A DNA stretch of 64,000 bases from Opitutia bacterium (GCA_947475065.1 CANJLB010000008.1:35876-99875), one strand, 5' to 3'; counted from the stretch's first letter, positions 16,926 to 26,214 are shown. The notes: a model not told the origin generated them from the sequence alone. Numbers and translations: made by a program.

Positions 16926-17216
16926 GGACGTGCAGGGGTTGAAATTGCTTTGTCAAACTTTGGACACAGAGGGCACAGAGCAAAGACAGGAGTTCACAGA
17001 GAAAAGGCGGCCGGATTTCCCGCGGATTTAGATCCTGTCGCTTCGCTCGGTAGCACGGATGGACGCGGATATGGACTGGATTCATCTGCGACTTTCCGCG
17101 TCGCTCGCGGAGGGAATATTATGGGTTTGAGTTTTGTGGTTTGGGTTTCGCTCTGTGTCCTCCCGCCGGAACTCTGTGTTCTCTGTGACATGGTTTGATC
17201 TGAGCCGGGGTTGGTA
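16926..17216. repeat. intergenic region rich in dispersed repeat text
   Basis: Holds ACACAGAGGGCACAGAG near 16962, CACGGATGGACGCGGAT near 17053, TGTCGCTTCGCTCGGTA near 17036 and CTCTGTGTTCTCTGTGACA near 17169. Related strings recur at other intergenic sites in the window. No gene seen. Confidence 0.55.
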
Positions 17217-17984
17217 TCACCGTGCGAGCCAGCCACCATCAACGGCGAGGATGTGGCCGTGCATGTAGTCTGAGGCGCGCGAGGCGAGAAACACCGTGGC
17301 GCCGGCGAGGTCGGCCGCCTCGCCCCAGCGGCCGGCGGGGATGCGATCGAGGATGGCGCGGTTTCGCGCGGCGTCCTCGCGGAGCGGGCGGGTGTTGTCG
17401 GTCGCCATGTAGCCGGGGGCGATGGCGTTGACGTTGATGCCGTGCGGCGCGAGCTCGTTGGCCATGAGGCGCGTGAGGCCGGCCAGGCCGCTCTTGGCCG
17501 CCGTGTAGGAGCCGATGCGGATGCCCCCCTGAAACGAGAGCAGCGAGGCGATGTGGATGATCTTGCCGCGCCGCTTTTGGGCGAGCCAGGCGCGCACGAC
17601 CGCCTGACTGAGCCGGAACACGGAGCCGAGGTTGACCTCCATCACCTCGTCCCAGTCGGCCTGCGTGAACTCGGCAAACTCCCCGCGCCGCACGATGCCG
17701 CCGTTGTTGACGAGGATGTCCGGCAACGGCAGCCCGTCCCCGAGTACGGCGGCGAGGCGGTCCATCGAGGCGCGGCTGGCCTGGTCGGCGGAGAAAGTGT
17801 GGGCCTTGCGCCCGGCGGCTTCGACCAGCTTGCGCGTGGCGGCGCAGTCGCCGCGCGCGACGAGGATCACGTCGGCCCCGGCCTGGGCTAGGGCGGCGGC
17901 CATCGCCGAGCCGAGCCCGCGGGATGCGCCGGTCACGAGGGCGGTCTGGCCATCAAGGCGGAAAGAGTCGAGAATGGAGGGCAT
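17217..17984 (-). CDS. kduD: 2-dehydro-3-deoxy-D-gluconate 5-dehydrogenase (KduD)
   Basis: A 255-aa cytosolic short-chain dehydrogenase. It converts 2,5-diketo-3-deoxygluconate to 2-keto-3-deoxygluconate with NAD(P)H in pectin and uronate breakdown. The Rossmann motif TGASRGLGSAMAAALAQAGADV, NNGG (in place of NNAG), the catalytic Ser in IASLLSFQGG and the YTAAKSG Tyr-Lys pair are all present. The tail SDYMHGHILAVDGGWLAR is the standard KduD ending. The product is phosphorylated and cleaved by a KDPG aldolase, a gene for which lies at 34927. It stands 234 bp downstream of kduI in the same direction, with repeats in between. Confidence 0.93.
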   Translation of the reverse strand: MPSILDSFRLDGQTALVTGASRGLGSAMAAALAQAGADVILVARGDCAATRKLVEAAGRKAHTFSADQASRASMDRLAAVLGDGLPLPDILVNNGGIVRRGEFAEFTQADWDEVMEVNLGSVFRLSQAVVRAWLAQKRRGKIIHIASLLSFQGGIRIGSYTAAKSGLAGLTRLMANELAPHGINVNAIAPGYMATDNTRPLREDAARNRAILDRIPAGRWGEAADLAGATVFLASRASDYMHGHILAVDGGWLAR

Positions 17985-18218
17985 TGATTAGGAGTCAGGA
18001 GGGAAGGAGACAGGAGTCAGAATTCCACGGCGCAGTGGGAAGCAGGAAACCAGGAAGCCAGGAATCGGAGGAGGAGGTTTTCACAAGAGGGAACGGAGAG
18101 GTGGAATGTGGAATGGGCGGAGAGGTTGTTCTTGGTGCTTGGTGCTGAGTGCTTGGTTGGCTGACCTCTGGCATCTGGCCACTGGCTTCTGAATTCTGGA
18201 TTCTTGCCCGGTTCGTTT
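17985..18218. repeat. intergenic dispersed repeats between kduI and kduD
   Basis: On the minus strand this reads through CACCAAGCACCAAGAACAACC (18124-18143), TCCGATTCCTGGCTTCC (18051-18067) and GGCCAGATGCCAGAGG. The same phrases occur at 26438, 43470, 63688 and 63780. No gene seen. Confidence 0.6.
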
Positions 18219-19049
18219 TCACGCGAGCGTGCTGAGCGGTGCGGGATCCATGTCGGCATAGTCGAGGTTTTCGCCGCCCATCGCCCAGACGTAACCATAG
18301 GTCCCCGTGCCCGCGCCCATGTGGATTGACCAGCCGGGCGAGAAGGCGGCCTCGCGGTCGCGCACTATCAGGTGGCGCGTTTCCTGCGGCGCACCCAGGA
18401 AGTGGACGACCATCTGGCCGACCGGCACGTCGAAATAAAGATACACCTCCGAGCGGCGCTCGTGGATGTGCGGCGGCTGCGTGTTCCAGATGCTGCCGGG
18501 CGCAAGCGCCGTAAAGCCCATCACGAGCTGGCAGCTCGGCCCGCGCACGGGCAGGATCATCTGGTGGATGCGGCGTTGGTTGCTCGTCTCCGCCGCGCCC
18601 ACGTCCTTGGGCGTGGTGTCGGCCAGCGCGACTTTGCGCGACGGATGCGCCGCATGCGCCGGATAGCTCACCAGGTAAAAGGCCGCCGGGCTCGCCGCGT
18701 TGTCCGAGGCAAACGTCACCTCCCGCGCGCCGCGCCCGACATAGGCAAAATCGCATTTGCCGAGGGCCAACGCCACCCCGTCCACCGTCAGCACGCCGGG
18801 GCCGCCGAGGTTGGCGACGCCCACCTCGCGCCGCTCGCAGAAATGCTCCGCCCGCAGCTCCGGTGGGGCTTCGAGTTTCAACGGTGTGGCCAGCGGCACC
18901 GCGCCGCCGATGACCGTGCGGTCCGCCTCCCATTGGCGCGTCTCGATCCTGCCCGGCACAAACAGCCCTTGGACGAGAAAATCCCGCCGCAGCGCGGCCG
19001 TGTCGAGCGAGCGGAATGAGTCAGGATGATGCGTGCGGATGAGTTCCAT
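18219..19049 (-). CDS. kduI: 5-dehydro-4-deoxy-D-glucuronate isomerase (KduI)
   Basis: A 276-aa cupin-fold isomerase that converts 5-keto-4-deoxyuronate to 2,5-diketo-3-deoxygluconate, the step before KduD. Length matches the family (about 278 aa). The zinc site is visible as PPHIHERRSEVYLYFD, with HxH and Glu ligands, and the C-terminal GAGTGTYGYVWAMGGENLDYADMD is highly characteristic. The start at 19049 (MELIRTHHPDSFRSLDTAALRRDF) matches the family N-terminus; the open frame to 19154 does not. It leads the minus-strand pectin/uronate cluster. It is divergent from the autotransporter fragment. Confidence 0.94.
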   Translation of the reverse strand: MELIRTHHPDSFRSLDTAALRRDFLVQGLFVPGRIETRQWEADRTVIGGAVPLATPLKLEAPPELRAEHFCERREVGVANLGGPGVLTVDGVALALGKCDFAYVGRGAREVTFASDNAASPAAFYLVSYPAHAAHPSRKVALADTTPKDVGAAETSNQRRIHQMILPVRGPSCQLVMGFTALAPGSIWNTQPPHIHERRSEVYLYFDVPVGQMVVHFLGAPQETRHLIVRDREAAFSPGWSIHMGAGTGTYGYVWAMGGENLDYADMDPAPLSTLA

Positions 19050-19287
19050 GGGGGGGGGAGGGGAGGGAGGGGAGCGAATGCTGAATGCAGAGTTTATGGC
19101 CATGCAGTAGGTTTCGAGTGTTTTTATTCTACCCGCATGCCGTGAACACCCCATCGCAGACGGAAGACTCGCCGGTTATTCTCCCGTGATGTCTCGGCGT
19201 GGTTTTTCTTCACCCCTTTCAGCGACATCACCTATGACCATTCGATCCAGCCGCAACTTTGTTCCTTGCCAAACCGACGAAAACGAA

Positions 19288-19710
19288 ATGACCGCCAATT
19301 GTTCGTTCTGTCTCTCCGCGTGGAAGGGCGCGGCGATTTTCTCACGCATCCTCTTGCTTGACCTCGGCCAATTCTGCCCGCCCGCGTCGGCGCAGGTCAT
19401 CACCTGGAACAACACCGGTGGCACGACCGATTTCAACACCGCGACCAACTGGACGGGCAACATCCTGCCCGACATGTCGTCCATCGCGACGTTTGACTCC
19501 GTGGCCTCGGTTCAGCCCGAGGTGAGCGCGGACATTAGCGTCTCCGGGCTCAATTTTTTGACCACGGCCAGCAACGGTTACATTCACTCCCGCATCAATG
19601 GCGCAGCCCTGACCCTGCTCTCGACGGCCACCGGCGCGACCGGTGCGATCAACGCGGCCATCTCCGTTGTGCAGAAGCTGCACACGCGGCCCAACAACCT
19701 CAGCCTCTGA
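19288..19710 (+). pseudogene. N-terminal fragment of an autotransporter-associated beta-strand protein
   Basis: A 140-aa open frame with a signal-like segment ending PASAQ and then VITWNNTGGTTDFNTATNWTG, NILPDMSSIATFDSV and INGAALTLLSTATGATGAINAAISVVQ. These match the start of the very large Verrucomicrobiota proteins with autotransporter-associated beta-strand repeats, which normally run for a thousand or more residues to an export anchor. Here the frame changes character after ISVVQ and stops, and a new gene begins eight bases later. It is therefore a remnant left by a deletion. Start uncertain; an in-frame ATG also lies at 19186. Confidence 0.65.
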
Positions 19711-19718
19711 TTTCCTCC

Positions 19719-20135
19719 ATGCTCCTGCTCCTTCGCGGCCTGTTCCTGTTGGTGATCGCCTCCATGCTGGGCGTGACCAGTTGGGCCAGCCTGCATTGCC
19801 CGCTCTTCGTCGTCCCACGCGACGTGTTCACGCATCCATGGTTCATCGCCACACTCTTCGACGCCTACTGGGCGTTTATCACCTTCGCCGTCTGGGTTCT
19901 CTGGAAGGAGCAATCCACCGGCGCACGCATTCTCTGGTTCGTTGCCATTATTCTCTGGGGCAACCTCGCCATGTCACTCTATATGCTCAGTGAACTCTTC
20001 CGGATCAAATCCAGCGACCAGCTCGGCGAGGTCTTTGGCGCTCGTCGTCCCGGAAAAATCGCTCTGCCCGCTGTTCTCACCACACTCGGCGTCGTGATCT
20101 ATTTGCTCAGTGCCCGTTCCCTCTTCACCGCGTGA
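19719..20135 (+). CDS. DUF1475 family membrane protein
   Basis: A 138-aa integral membrane protein with four hydrophobic segments. The pattern MLGVTSWASLHCPLF, then FIATLFDAYWAFITFAVWVLWKE, then RILWFVAIILWGNLAMSLYML fits the DUF1475 family. Function is unknown; members often lie beside DUF1295 and DUF2062 genes and CFAS-type methyltransferases. Its stop overlaps the next start by four bases (GTGA), so the two are translated together. Probably part of a membrane-lipid related operon, which is inference. Confidence 0.8.
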   Translation: MLLLLRGLFLLVIASMLGVTSWASLHCPLFVVPRDVFTHPWFIATLFDAYWAFITFAVWVLWKEQSTGARILWFVAIILWGNLAMSLYMLSELFRIKSSDQLGEVFGARRPGKIALPAVLTTLGVVIYLLSARSLFTA

Positions 20136-20623
20136 CCACCGCCCCGACGCCCGGCTTCTGGCGCCGCCGCCTCGGCGACCCCATCCTCGCCCAGCTCACC
20201 CAGGGCGTCTCGCCCGAAAAACTCGCCGCCACCTTCGCGATCGGCACTGCCTGCGCGTTGTTCCCGTTTCTCGGTTTCACCTCGCTCCTCAACCTTGGCG
20301 TCGGGCTCGCATTGCGCATGAACCAGCCGATTCTCCAAACTCTCAATCAGCTCCTCGGCGCGCTCCAGCTCGTGTTGATCCTCGTTTACGTCCGTCTCGG
20401 AGAGTGGCTCTGGCACGACCACGAAAACCGCTTCACCATCCCCGACATGCTGAGCACGTTTCATAATGCCACGGTCGGCGAATTTCTCCAGCGCTTCGGC
20501 TGGGCCGGAATCCACGCTTTCACCGCCTGGCTCATCAGCGTTCCGTTCATCATGGCAGCCGTCTATTACCCGCTCCGGCCCGCGCTGGCTAAACTTGCCG
20601 CCCTCCGTTCGCCGCAAACCTGA
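20132..20623 (+). CDS. DUF2062 family membrane protein
   Basis: A 163-aa protein with the DUF2062 hallmark LTQGVSPEKLAATFAIGTACALFPFLGFTSLLNLGVGLALRMNQPIL, containing two closely spaced hydrophobic helices, and a third membrane segment near the C-terminus. Function is unknown; DUF2062 domains are frequently fused to or neighbours of glycosyltransferases and lipid enzymes. It uses a GTG start at 20132, fixed by the four-base overlap with the preceding gene. Ten bases separate its stop from the next gene. Confidence 0.85.
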   Translation: MTTAPTPGFWRRRLGDPILAQLTQGVSPEKLAATFAIGTACALFPFLGFTSLLNLGVGLALRMNQPILQTLNQLLGALQLVLILVYVRLGEWLWHDHENRFTIPDMLSTFHNATVGEFLQRFGWAGIHAFTAWLISVPFIMAAVYYPLRPALAKLAALRSPQT

Positions 20624-20633
20624 GCCATCCACT

Positions 20634-21434
20634 ATGTCCACCCTCACTCTCGTTCTCATCGCCACCTTCGCGCTTTGCACCGGCTTCGCCGCGATTTACG
20701 CCGTGGCGCGCCGGATGGACAACTACGGCATCGTGGACATCGCCTGGTCCTATGCCTTCGGTGCGCTCGCGTTGTTCTACGCCTTCGCCGCCCAAGGCTG
20801 GGCTCTGCGCCGCGGTTTGATTGGTGGATGTGTGCTCCTGTGGAGTCTGCGTCTCGGCACCCACCTCTACGTCCGCATCATCGGTCACCACCCTGTTGAA
20901 GACGGCCGTTATCAGGAAATGCGCCGGCGCTGGGCGGCGGATATCGCTCGAAAAATGACGGTCTTTTATCAGCAGCAGGCCGTCTCCGTCGTCGTGCTTG
21001 GGCTCCCCTTCCTCCTCATCGCACGCAACCCCGACCCGCAGCTCCATCCGCACGAAATCGTCGGCGCCCTGCTCTGGCTCGTCGCCCTGCTCGGCGAAGC
21101 CATCGCCGATGCCCAGCTCAACGCCTTCAAAAAAAATCCCGCCAACCGGGGCCGCGTCTGCGACATCGGACTCTGGGCCTTCAGCCGCCACCCCAACTAC
21201 TTCTTCGAATGGTGCGTATGGGTCGCCTACTTCGTCTTTGCCTGCGCCTCGCCGTGGGGTTGGACGAGCATCCTCTGCCCCGCCGTTATGCTCTACCTGC
21301 TCCTGCGCGTCACCGGCATTCCCCTGACCGAGGAACAAAGCATCCGCTCCCGCGGCGACGCCTACCGCGCGTATCAACGCCGCGTCTCCGCCTTCATCCC
21401 ATGGTTCCAGAAGAAGATAGCGACTAGTGAGTAG
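20634..21434 (+). CDS. DUF1295 family (steroid 5-alpha-reductase-like) membrane protein
   Basis: A 266-aa integral membrane protein with six or seven hydrophobic segments. The C-terminal motif LWAFSRHPNYFFEWCVW, followed by TGIPLTEEQSIRSRGDAYRAYQRRVSAFIPW, is that of DUF1295 and the related isoprenylcysteine methyltransferase / steroid 5-alpha-reductase superfamily, where it forms the cofactor site. The reaction is not established for DUF1295; a role in lipid or sterol-like reduction is commonly inferred. It closes a three-gene run with DUF1475 and DUF2062. A CFAS-type methyltransferase, often next to DUF1295 genes, stands at the beginning of the window. The ATG at 20634 is used, since the longer frame overlaps the DUF2062 gene. 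Confidence 0.85.
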   Translation: MSTLTLVLIATFALCTGFAAIYAVARRMDNYGIVDIAWSYAFGALALFYAFAAQGWALRRGLIGGCVLLWSLRLGTHLYVRIIGHHPVEDGRYQEMRRRWAADIARKMTVFYQQQAVSVVVLGLPFLLIARNPDPQLHPHEIVGALLWLVALLGEAIADAQLNAFKKNPANRGRVCDIGLWAFSRHPNYFFEWCVWVAYFVFACASPWGWTSILCPAVMLYLLLRVTGIPLTEEQSIRSRGDAYRAYQRRVSAFIPWFQKKIATSE

Positions 21435-22144
21435 CGGGTAGTCAGGTTTCTGACAAGGATGGGGTGTTTTTGACCGAGGTCGTAATCAAACCCGGCGACG
21501 AGAAATAGTCCCATCCCGGTCTCGCCGCCCACGCTCACGCGCTTCGGCCAACGCGCCCGCTCGCGTTGCTCTCTCGCCGTAAGGTCCCCGGTTGCGCGTC
21601 TCCCTCTGCGTTAGGCGGGCGGGGCGCCCGCGCTCCCATCGGTCCAAGCCGGCGGGGTACGGCGAGCCCGCCCTACAACGGACGACGGCTTCAGCCCTTC
21701 CGTGCTTTCGCGATCCTCCCTCCGTTTCCTGACTGGCCGATGTCGGCCTTCGGCCTCGGTAACCTGGCTTCCAGCTAAAACAATTCCGGTTTCAGCTCGT
21801 TGCCCGTCCTTCCGACCTCTGGCTTCTGACTATCAGCTCTCAACTTGGGCGCGCGACGCGCCTGTCGCTTCACTCGGTAACAGCCTTTTCTCCACCCACC
21901 TCGGTACTCTCCGCTTCCTCCTGTTCAATCCTACGCGCCCTCCGCGTTTAAACTCCGCATTCCGCACTCCGCACTCCGCAATCCACATTCCACCTCTCTG
22001 TGCTCTCTGTGTCACAATTCTCCCCTCAAAAATACTCCGTGACTTCTTCCCTCGGGCCGGGTCTAATCCAACAAGTCCGGTGTGGCTGCCGTCATCGCTC
22101 TCTCTTACGTGACAGTCAGCTGTGCGGGGCGCCGTCTCCCCACG
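21435..22144. repeat. 710-bp intergenic region made of dispersed repeats
   Basis: No gene. It contains hairpin element A at about 21738-21765 (GGCC-TTC-GGCC), the 36-bp core repeat at 21763-21798, hairpin element B at 21844-21885 and runs such as CTCTCTGTGCTCTCTGTG near 21992. Copies or relatives of each lie at other intergenic sites (26.2-26.6, 55.6, 59.4-59.6 and 63.7 kb). The divergence of ORF-like pieces on both strands shows no protein character. Confidence 0.7.
21763..21798 (+). repeat. 36-bp dispersed core repeat, copy 1
   Basis: Begins CCTGGCTTCC and ends CCGGTTTCAGCTC. A second near-identical copy lies at 59587 and a shorter diverged copy at 63714. Confidence 0.85.
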
Positions 22145-24871
22145 ATGAAGCCCGCCCCCATTCTCACCGCCACCCTGGCCAGTGCCACGCTGTTCGCCGT
22201 GGCGCTCACTTCGTGCATGAGCGACGCTTCCCGTCCTCCCGCCACGGCCGCCCCCCTCCCGCCCCAATCCGACGCATCTTGGGCGGCATTTCAGACGACC
22301 GTCCGCCCCTTTCTCGCGCAGAACTGCTACAAGTGCCACGGCGAGAAGACGCAGGAGAACGATCTGCGCCTCGACCTGTTTGCCGACGCCGCCACACTCG
22401 CCAAGAACCACTCGGCGCTCGAAGATGCGCTCGACCGGCTCACGCACCAGGAGATGCCGCCCAGCACCGAGGCGCGCCCCGCCGCCGAACAGCAGGCCAA
22501 GGTCGTCGCGTGGCTTGAGGGTTATCTGGCGTCAGCCCAGAGCGGCCCCCGCGACCCCGGCCGCGTCACGCTCCGCCGCCTCAACCGCGCCGAATACAAC
22601 AACACCGTCCGCGACCTGCTCGGCATTGACGTGAAGCTCGCCGACGCCTTCCCCGTGGATCTCGCCGGCTACGGCTTCGACAACAATGGCGACGTGCTTT
22701 CCGTCGCCCCCGTGCTGCTGGAGAAGTATCTCGCGGCCGCGCGCCTGGCGCTCGCCCCCGTGCTGCACGCCGAACCCGCGAAGCCGCCGCCTCTGACCGC
22801 CTACGACGCTCCGCAAGTCGCCGTGATGGAGGGCACCGTGCCGAAGGCCGACCCCGAGCGGCTGGGCCCGCTCTCCCCCGGGGTGGGCGGCGGGACCGGC
22901 GCAACGCGCGTCGGCCGCTGGTTCATGACGGCGGGGGAGATTTCCACCGAACACGAGTTTCCCGCCGACGGCACCTACCAGATCAACCTTCGCGCCTATG
23001 GCACGCGCGGCGCCCCACCCCCGCCCGATCCCGACGCTCCGGCGCCGGTGGCCGGCCGGCGCGGTGGCGCGGGCCGGGGTCCGCAGGGCCCTGTGCCGCA
23101 GGTGGTGCTCCTGCTCGACGGCGAGCGGATGGTCGAGCCCTTCAACGTCGCCGAGGCCCAGGCTGCCACCGTGGTCAACTCGCTTAAAAAATTTCACACC
23201 ACCGCCGGCAAGCACCGCATCACGCTCCAGTTCCTCAATGGTCCGGGCGTCGAGGAGGAAGCCCTGGCCCAGGCCGCCGCTGCGAAAGCTGCCGCCGAAG
23301 CGGCCCTCGCCGCCGCCGCCGAGGCTGCGGCGAATCCGCCCGCCCCCGCGCCGGCCCTCGCCGCCAACGGCCAGCCCCAGGTTGCCGGGGCGAGAGGCGC
23401 CCGGGGCGGCCGGGGCGGGCGCGGCGGCGGCGCCACGCTCCAGGCCTCGCCCACCGGCAAGCCCACCTTCGGCGTCATGGAGTTTCAGGTCGAGGGGCCG
23501 TTTGAGATCACCCCCGACCGGATGCCCGAGAACTACCGCCGCATCATGGTCGCCACCCCGTCCGCCGACGTGACCAAGGAGCAGGCGGCCGAGAAAATCA
23601 TCCGGGATTTCGCCACGCGGGCCTTCCGCCGCCCGGTGCGCCCGGACGAGCTGGAGGCCCTGCTCGCCTTATGGCGCCGCGCCGCCGGCGACGGCCGGCC
23701 GTTCCAGGACAGCATTGACCTGACCTTGCAGGCCGTGCTCGCGTCGCCGTCGTTCCTCTTCCGCGTCGAGCAGGAGCCGCAGCCGGGCGAGCCCGACAAC
23801 ATCCATACGCTGACCGAATACGAACTGGCCTCCCGCCTATCGTATTTTCTCTGGAACAGCATGCCCGACGACGAGCTCTTTGCGCTCGCGGCCCAGGGCC
23901 GGCTGCGCAGCGGGCTGCCGGCGCAGATCGCGCGCATGCTGCAGGATCCCCGCGCGGATGCGCTCGTGGAGAATTTCACCGGCCAGTGGCTGCAACTGCG
24001 GATGATGGACATCATCAGCCCGGATGCCGACCACTACCCCACCTTCGACGAGTCGCTCCGCCAGGCCATGACGAAGGAGACCCAGCTGTTCTTCGGCGGG
24101 ATCATGCGGGAGAACCGCAGCGTGATTGACTTTCTCGACGCCGACTACACCTACGTCAACGAGCGCCTCGCGCGACATTACGGCCTGGCCGGCGTGTCCG
24201 GCGAGGAGTTCCGCCGCGTGCCGGTCGCCAAGGACGCGCGCGGTGGGGGAGGCATACTCTCGCAGGCCAGCATCCTCACGCTCACCTCCTACCAGAACCG
24301 CACCTCGCCCGTGCTCCGCGGCAAGTGGGTGCTCGAAAACCTCCTCGACAGCGCCCCGCCCCCGCCCCCGCCCAACGTCCCGGCCCTCGTCAAGGATGAA
24401 AAGGCTCCGCTCACCGGCACCATGCGCGAGCTCATGGAGCGCCACCGCACCGACCCCACCTGCGCCGCCTGCCACTCGCGCATGGACCCCCTCGGCTTCG
24501 GCCTGGAGAACTTCGACGGCATCGGCCTCTGGCGCGACACCGACGCGAAGGGCCAGGCGATTGACGCCTCCGGCAAGCTCCCCGACGGCGCCACCTTCAG
24601 CGGCCCCGCCGGCCTCAAGCAGATTTTGCTTTTGCAAAAAGACCGTTTCGCCCGCACCATGACGGCCAAGCTCCTTACCTTCGCGCTCGGTCGCGGCCTC
24701 GAACGGTCCGACAAGCCCTATCTGGACGAGATGGTCGCCGCCCTCCGGACCGACGACTACAAATTCGGCACGCTCGTCAGCCAGATTGTCCTCAGCGACC
24801 CCTTCCAGAAACGCCGCGGTCGCGCCACCCCATTGCCCGCCACCGCCCACCCTGTCGCCCAAAACCCATGA
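22145..24871 (+). CDS. exported planctomycete-type cytochrome, DUF1587/DUF1592/DUF1588/DUF1585
   Basis: A 908-aa exported protein. After a lipoprotein-like signal (FAVALTSC) comes a planctomycete cytochrome c domain with CYKCHG, then DUF1587 (RLNRAEYNNTVRDLLGID), a Gly/Pro/Ala-rich carbohydrate-binding-like insert, DUF1595 (IIRDFATRAFRRPVRPDELEALL), DUF1592 (ELASRLSYFLWNSMPDDEL), DUF1588 (GGILSQASILTLTSYQNRTSPVLRGKWVLENLL) and DUF1585 with a second heme motif, CAACH. This architecture is abundant in Planctomycetota and Verrucomicrobiota; the role is unproven but is thought to be periplasmic redox chemistry on polymers. The next gene, DUF1552, overlaps by four bases and is its constant partner. 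Confidence 0.92.
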   Translation: MKPAPILTATLASATLFAVALTSCMSDASRPPATAAPLPPQSDASWAAFQTTVRPFLAQNCYKCHGEKTQENDLRLDLFADAATLAKNHSALEDALDRLTHQEMPPSTEARPAAEQQAKVVAWLEGYLASAQSGPRDPGRVTLRRLNRAEYNNTVRDLLGIDVKLADAFPVDLAGYGFDNNGDVLSVAPVLLEKYLAAARLALAPVLHAEPAKPPPLTAYDAPQVAVMEGTVPKADPERLGPLSPGVGGGTGATRVGRWFMTAGEISTEHEFPADGTYQINLRAYGTRGAPPPPDPDAPAPVAGRRGGAGRGPQGPVPQVVLLLDGERMVEPFNVAEAQAATVVNSLKKFHTTAGKHRITLQFLNGPGVEEEALAQAAAAKAAAEAALAAAAEAAANPPAPAPALAANGQPQVAGARGARGGRGGRGGGATLQASPTGKPTFGVMEFQVEGPFEITPDRMPENYRRIMVATPSADVTKEQAAEKIIRDFATRAFRRPVRPDELEALLALWRRAAGDGRPFQDSIDLTLQAVLASPSFLFRVEQEPQPGEPDNIHTLTEYELASRLSYFLWNSMPDDELFALAAQGRLRSGLPAQIARMLQDPRADALVENFTGQWLQLRMMDIISPDADHYPTFDESLRQAMTKETQLFFGGIMRENRSVIDFLDADYTYVNERLARHYGLAGVSGEEFRRVPVAKDARGGGGILSQASILTLTSYQNRTSPVLRGKWVLENLLDSAPPPPPPNVPALVKDEKAPLTGTMRELMERHRTDPTCAACHSRMDPLGFGLENFDGIGLWRDTDAKGQAIDASGKLPDGATFSGPAGLKQILLLQKDRFARTMTAKLLTFALGRGLERSDKPYLDEMVAALRTDDYKFGTLVSQIVLSDPFQKRRGRATPLPATAHPVAQNP

Positions 24872-26214
24872 ACACCCCCGTCCTCTCCCGTCGCACCATG
24901 CTCCGCGGCCTCGGCACCGCGCTGGCGCTGCCGTTCTTCGAGTCCATGGTGCCTACGCGCCTGCTCGCCGCCGGGCCCGCCGCGCCCGCCGCCGGCCCGC
25001 GCCGCCTCGCGTGGTTCTATGTGCCCAACGGTGTCATCGTCCCTAACTGGACGCCGCAGGGGGTGGGCAAGGACTTCGAACTCACACCCACCTTCCAGCC
25101 CCTCGCCCCCTTCCGGGACAAGCTCACGGTCCTCACCGGCCTCGCCTGTGACAAGGCCAATCCCAATGGCGACGGCCCCGGCGACCACGCCCGGGCCATG
25201 GCCTCCTACCTCACCGGCCAGCAGGCCCGCAAGACCGGCGGAGCCAACATCAAGCTCGGCATTTCCGCCGACCAGGTGGTCGCCGCCAAGATTGGCCACC
25301 TGACCAAATTTCCCTCCCTCGAGCTGGGCATCGAGGAAGGCCGGCAGGTCGGGGCCTGTGACAGCGGCTACAGCTGCGCCTACTCGCACAGCCTGAGCTG
25401 GCGCGGCGAGGCCACGCCCGTCGTCAAGGACTGCAACCCCCAGTCCGTCTTCGACCGGCTCTTCGCCAACGGCGACCCCGGCGAAACCGCCGAGGCCCGC
25501 GCCCGCCGTGAGAACGACCGCAAGAGCGTCCTCGACTTTATCCTGGGCGACGCCAACTCCCTGTCGCGCACCCTCGGCTCCGCCGACCGGCAGAAGATGG
25601 ATGAGTATCTCACCTCGGTCCGCGAGGTGGAGCTCCGTCTCACCGGCACGCAGGTCGAGGTCGCGCCTCCCGAGGGCGCCGAGCGCCCCGGCGTCACCAC
25701 CAAGGCCACGCTCTATCCCGACCGCGCCAAGCTCATGCTCGACATGAGCGTGCTCGCCTTTCAGGCCGACCTCACCCGCGTGCTCACCTTCCCCTTTGCC
25801 GACGAGGGCAGCGACCAGACCTACCCGTGGGCCGACGCCAACGTCCGCCATCACACCACGTCCCACCACATGAGAGACCCGGAGAAGATCGCCCTCCTCG
25901 CCAAGATCAACGTCTTCCACATGGAGCTCTTCGCCTACTTCCTGAAAAAGCTCGACGCCATCAAGGAAGGCAACGGCTCGATCCTCGACAACTCGCTCAT
26001 CACCTACGGGTGCGCCAACGGCGACGGGCAGCGCCACAACCACGACAATCTCCCCGTCATTCTCCTGGGCAAGGGCGGCGGCACCATTGCCGGCGGCCAG
26101 CATCTCGTCTACGACAGCCAGCCCATCAACAACCTCTGGCTTTCCCTCATGGACCGCGTCGGCGTGAACACCCCCAATCTTGGCGACAGCACGGGCCGCC
26201 TCGCGCTGTCCTGA
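24868..26214 (+). CDS. DUF1552 family Tat-exported protein
   Basis: A 448-aa exported protein with a twin-arginine signal (SRRTMLRGLGTALALPFFESM). The body carries LAWFYVPNGVIVPNWTP, LTGLACDKA, GDHARAMASYLTGQQARKT and GCANGDGQRHNHDNLPVILLGKGGG, all typical of DUF1552, which is distantly related to the DUF1501/sulfatase-like alkaline phosphatase fold. It is translationally coupled (ATGA overlap) to the DUF1592-type cytochrome, and this pairing recurs in Planctomycetota and Verrucomicrobiota. Biochemical function is unknown; joint action with the cytochrome partner outside the cytoplasm is inference. Confidence 0.9.
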   Translation: MNTPVLSRRTMLRGLGTALALPFFESMVPTRLLAAGPAAPAAGPRRLAWFYVPNGVIVPNWTPQGVGKDFELTPTFQPLAPFRDKLTVLTGLACDKANPNGDGPGDHARAMASYLTGQQARKTGGANIKLGISADQVVAAKIGHLTKFPSLELGIEEGRQVGACDSGYSCAYSHSLSWRGEATPVVKDCNPQSVFDRLFANGDPGETAEARARRENDRKSVLDFILGDANSLSRTLGSADRQKMDEYLTSVREVELRLTGTQVEVAPPEGAERPGVTTKATLYPDRAKLMLDMSVLAFQADLTRVLTFPFADEGSDQTYPWADANVRHHTTSHHMRDPEKIALLAKINVFHMELFAYFLKKLDAIKEGNGSILDNSLITYGCANGDGQRHNHDNLPVILLGKGGGTIAGGQHLVYDSQPINNLWLSLMDRVGVNTPNLGDSTGRLALS

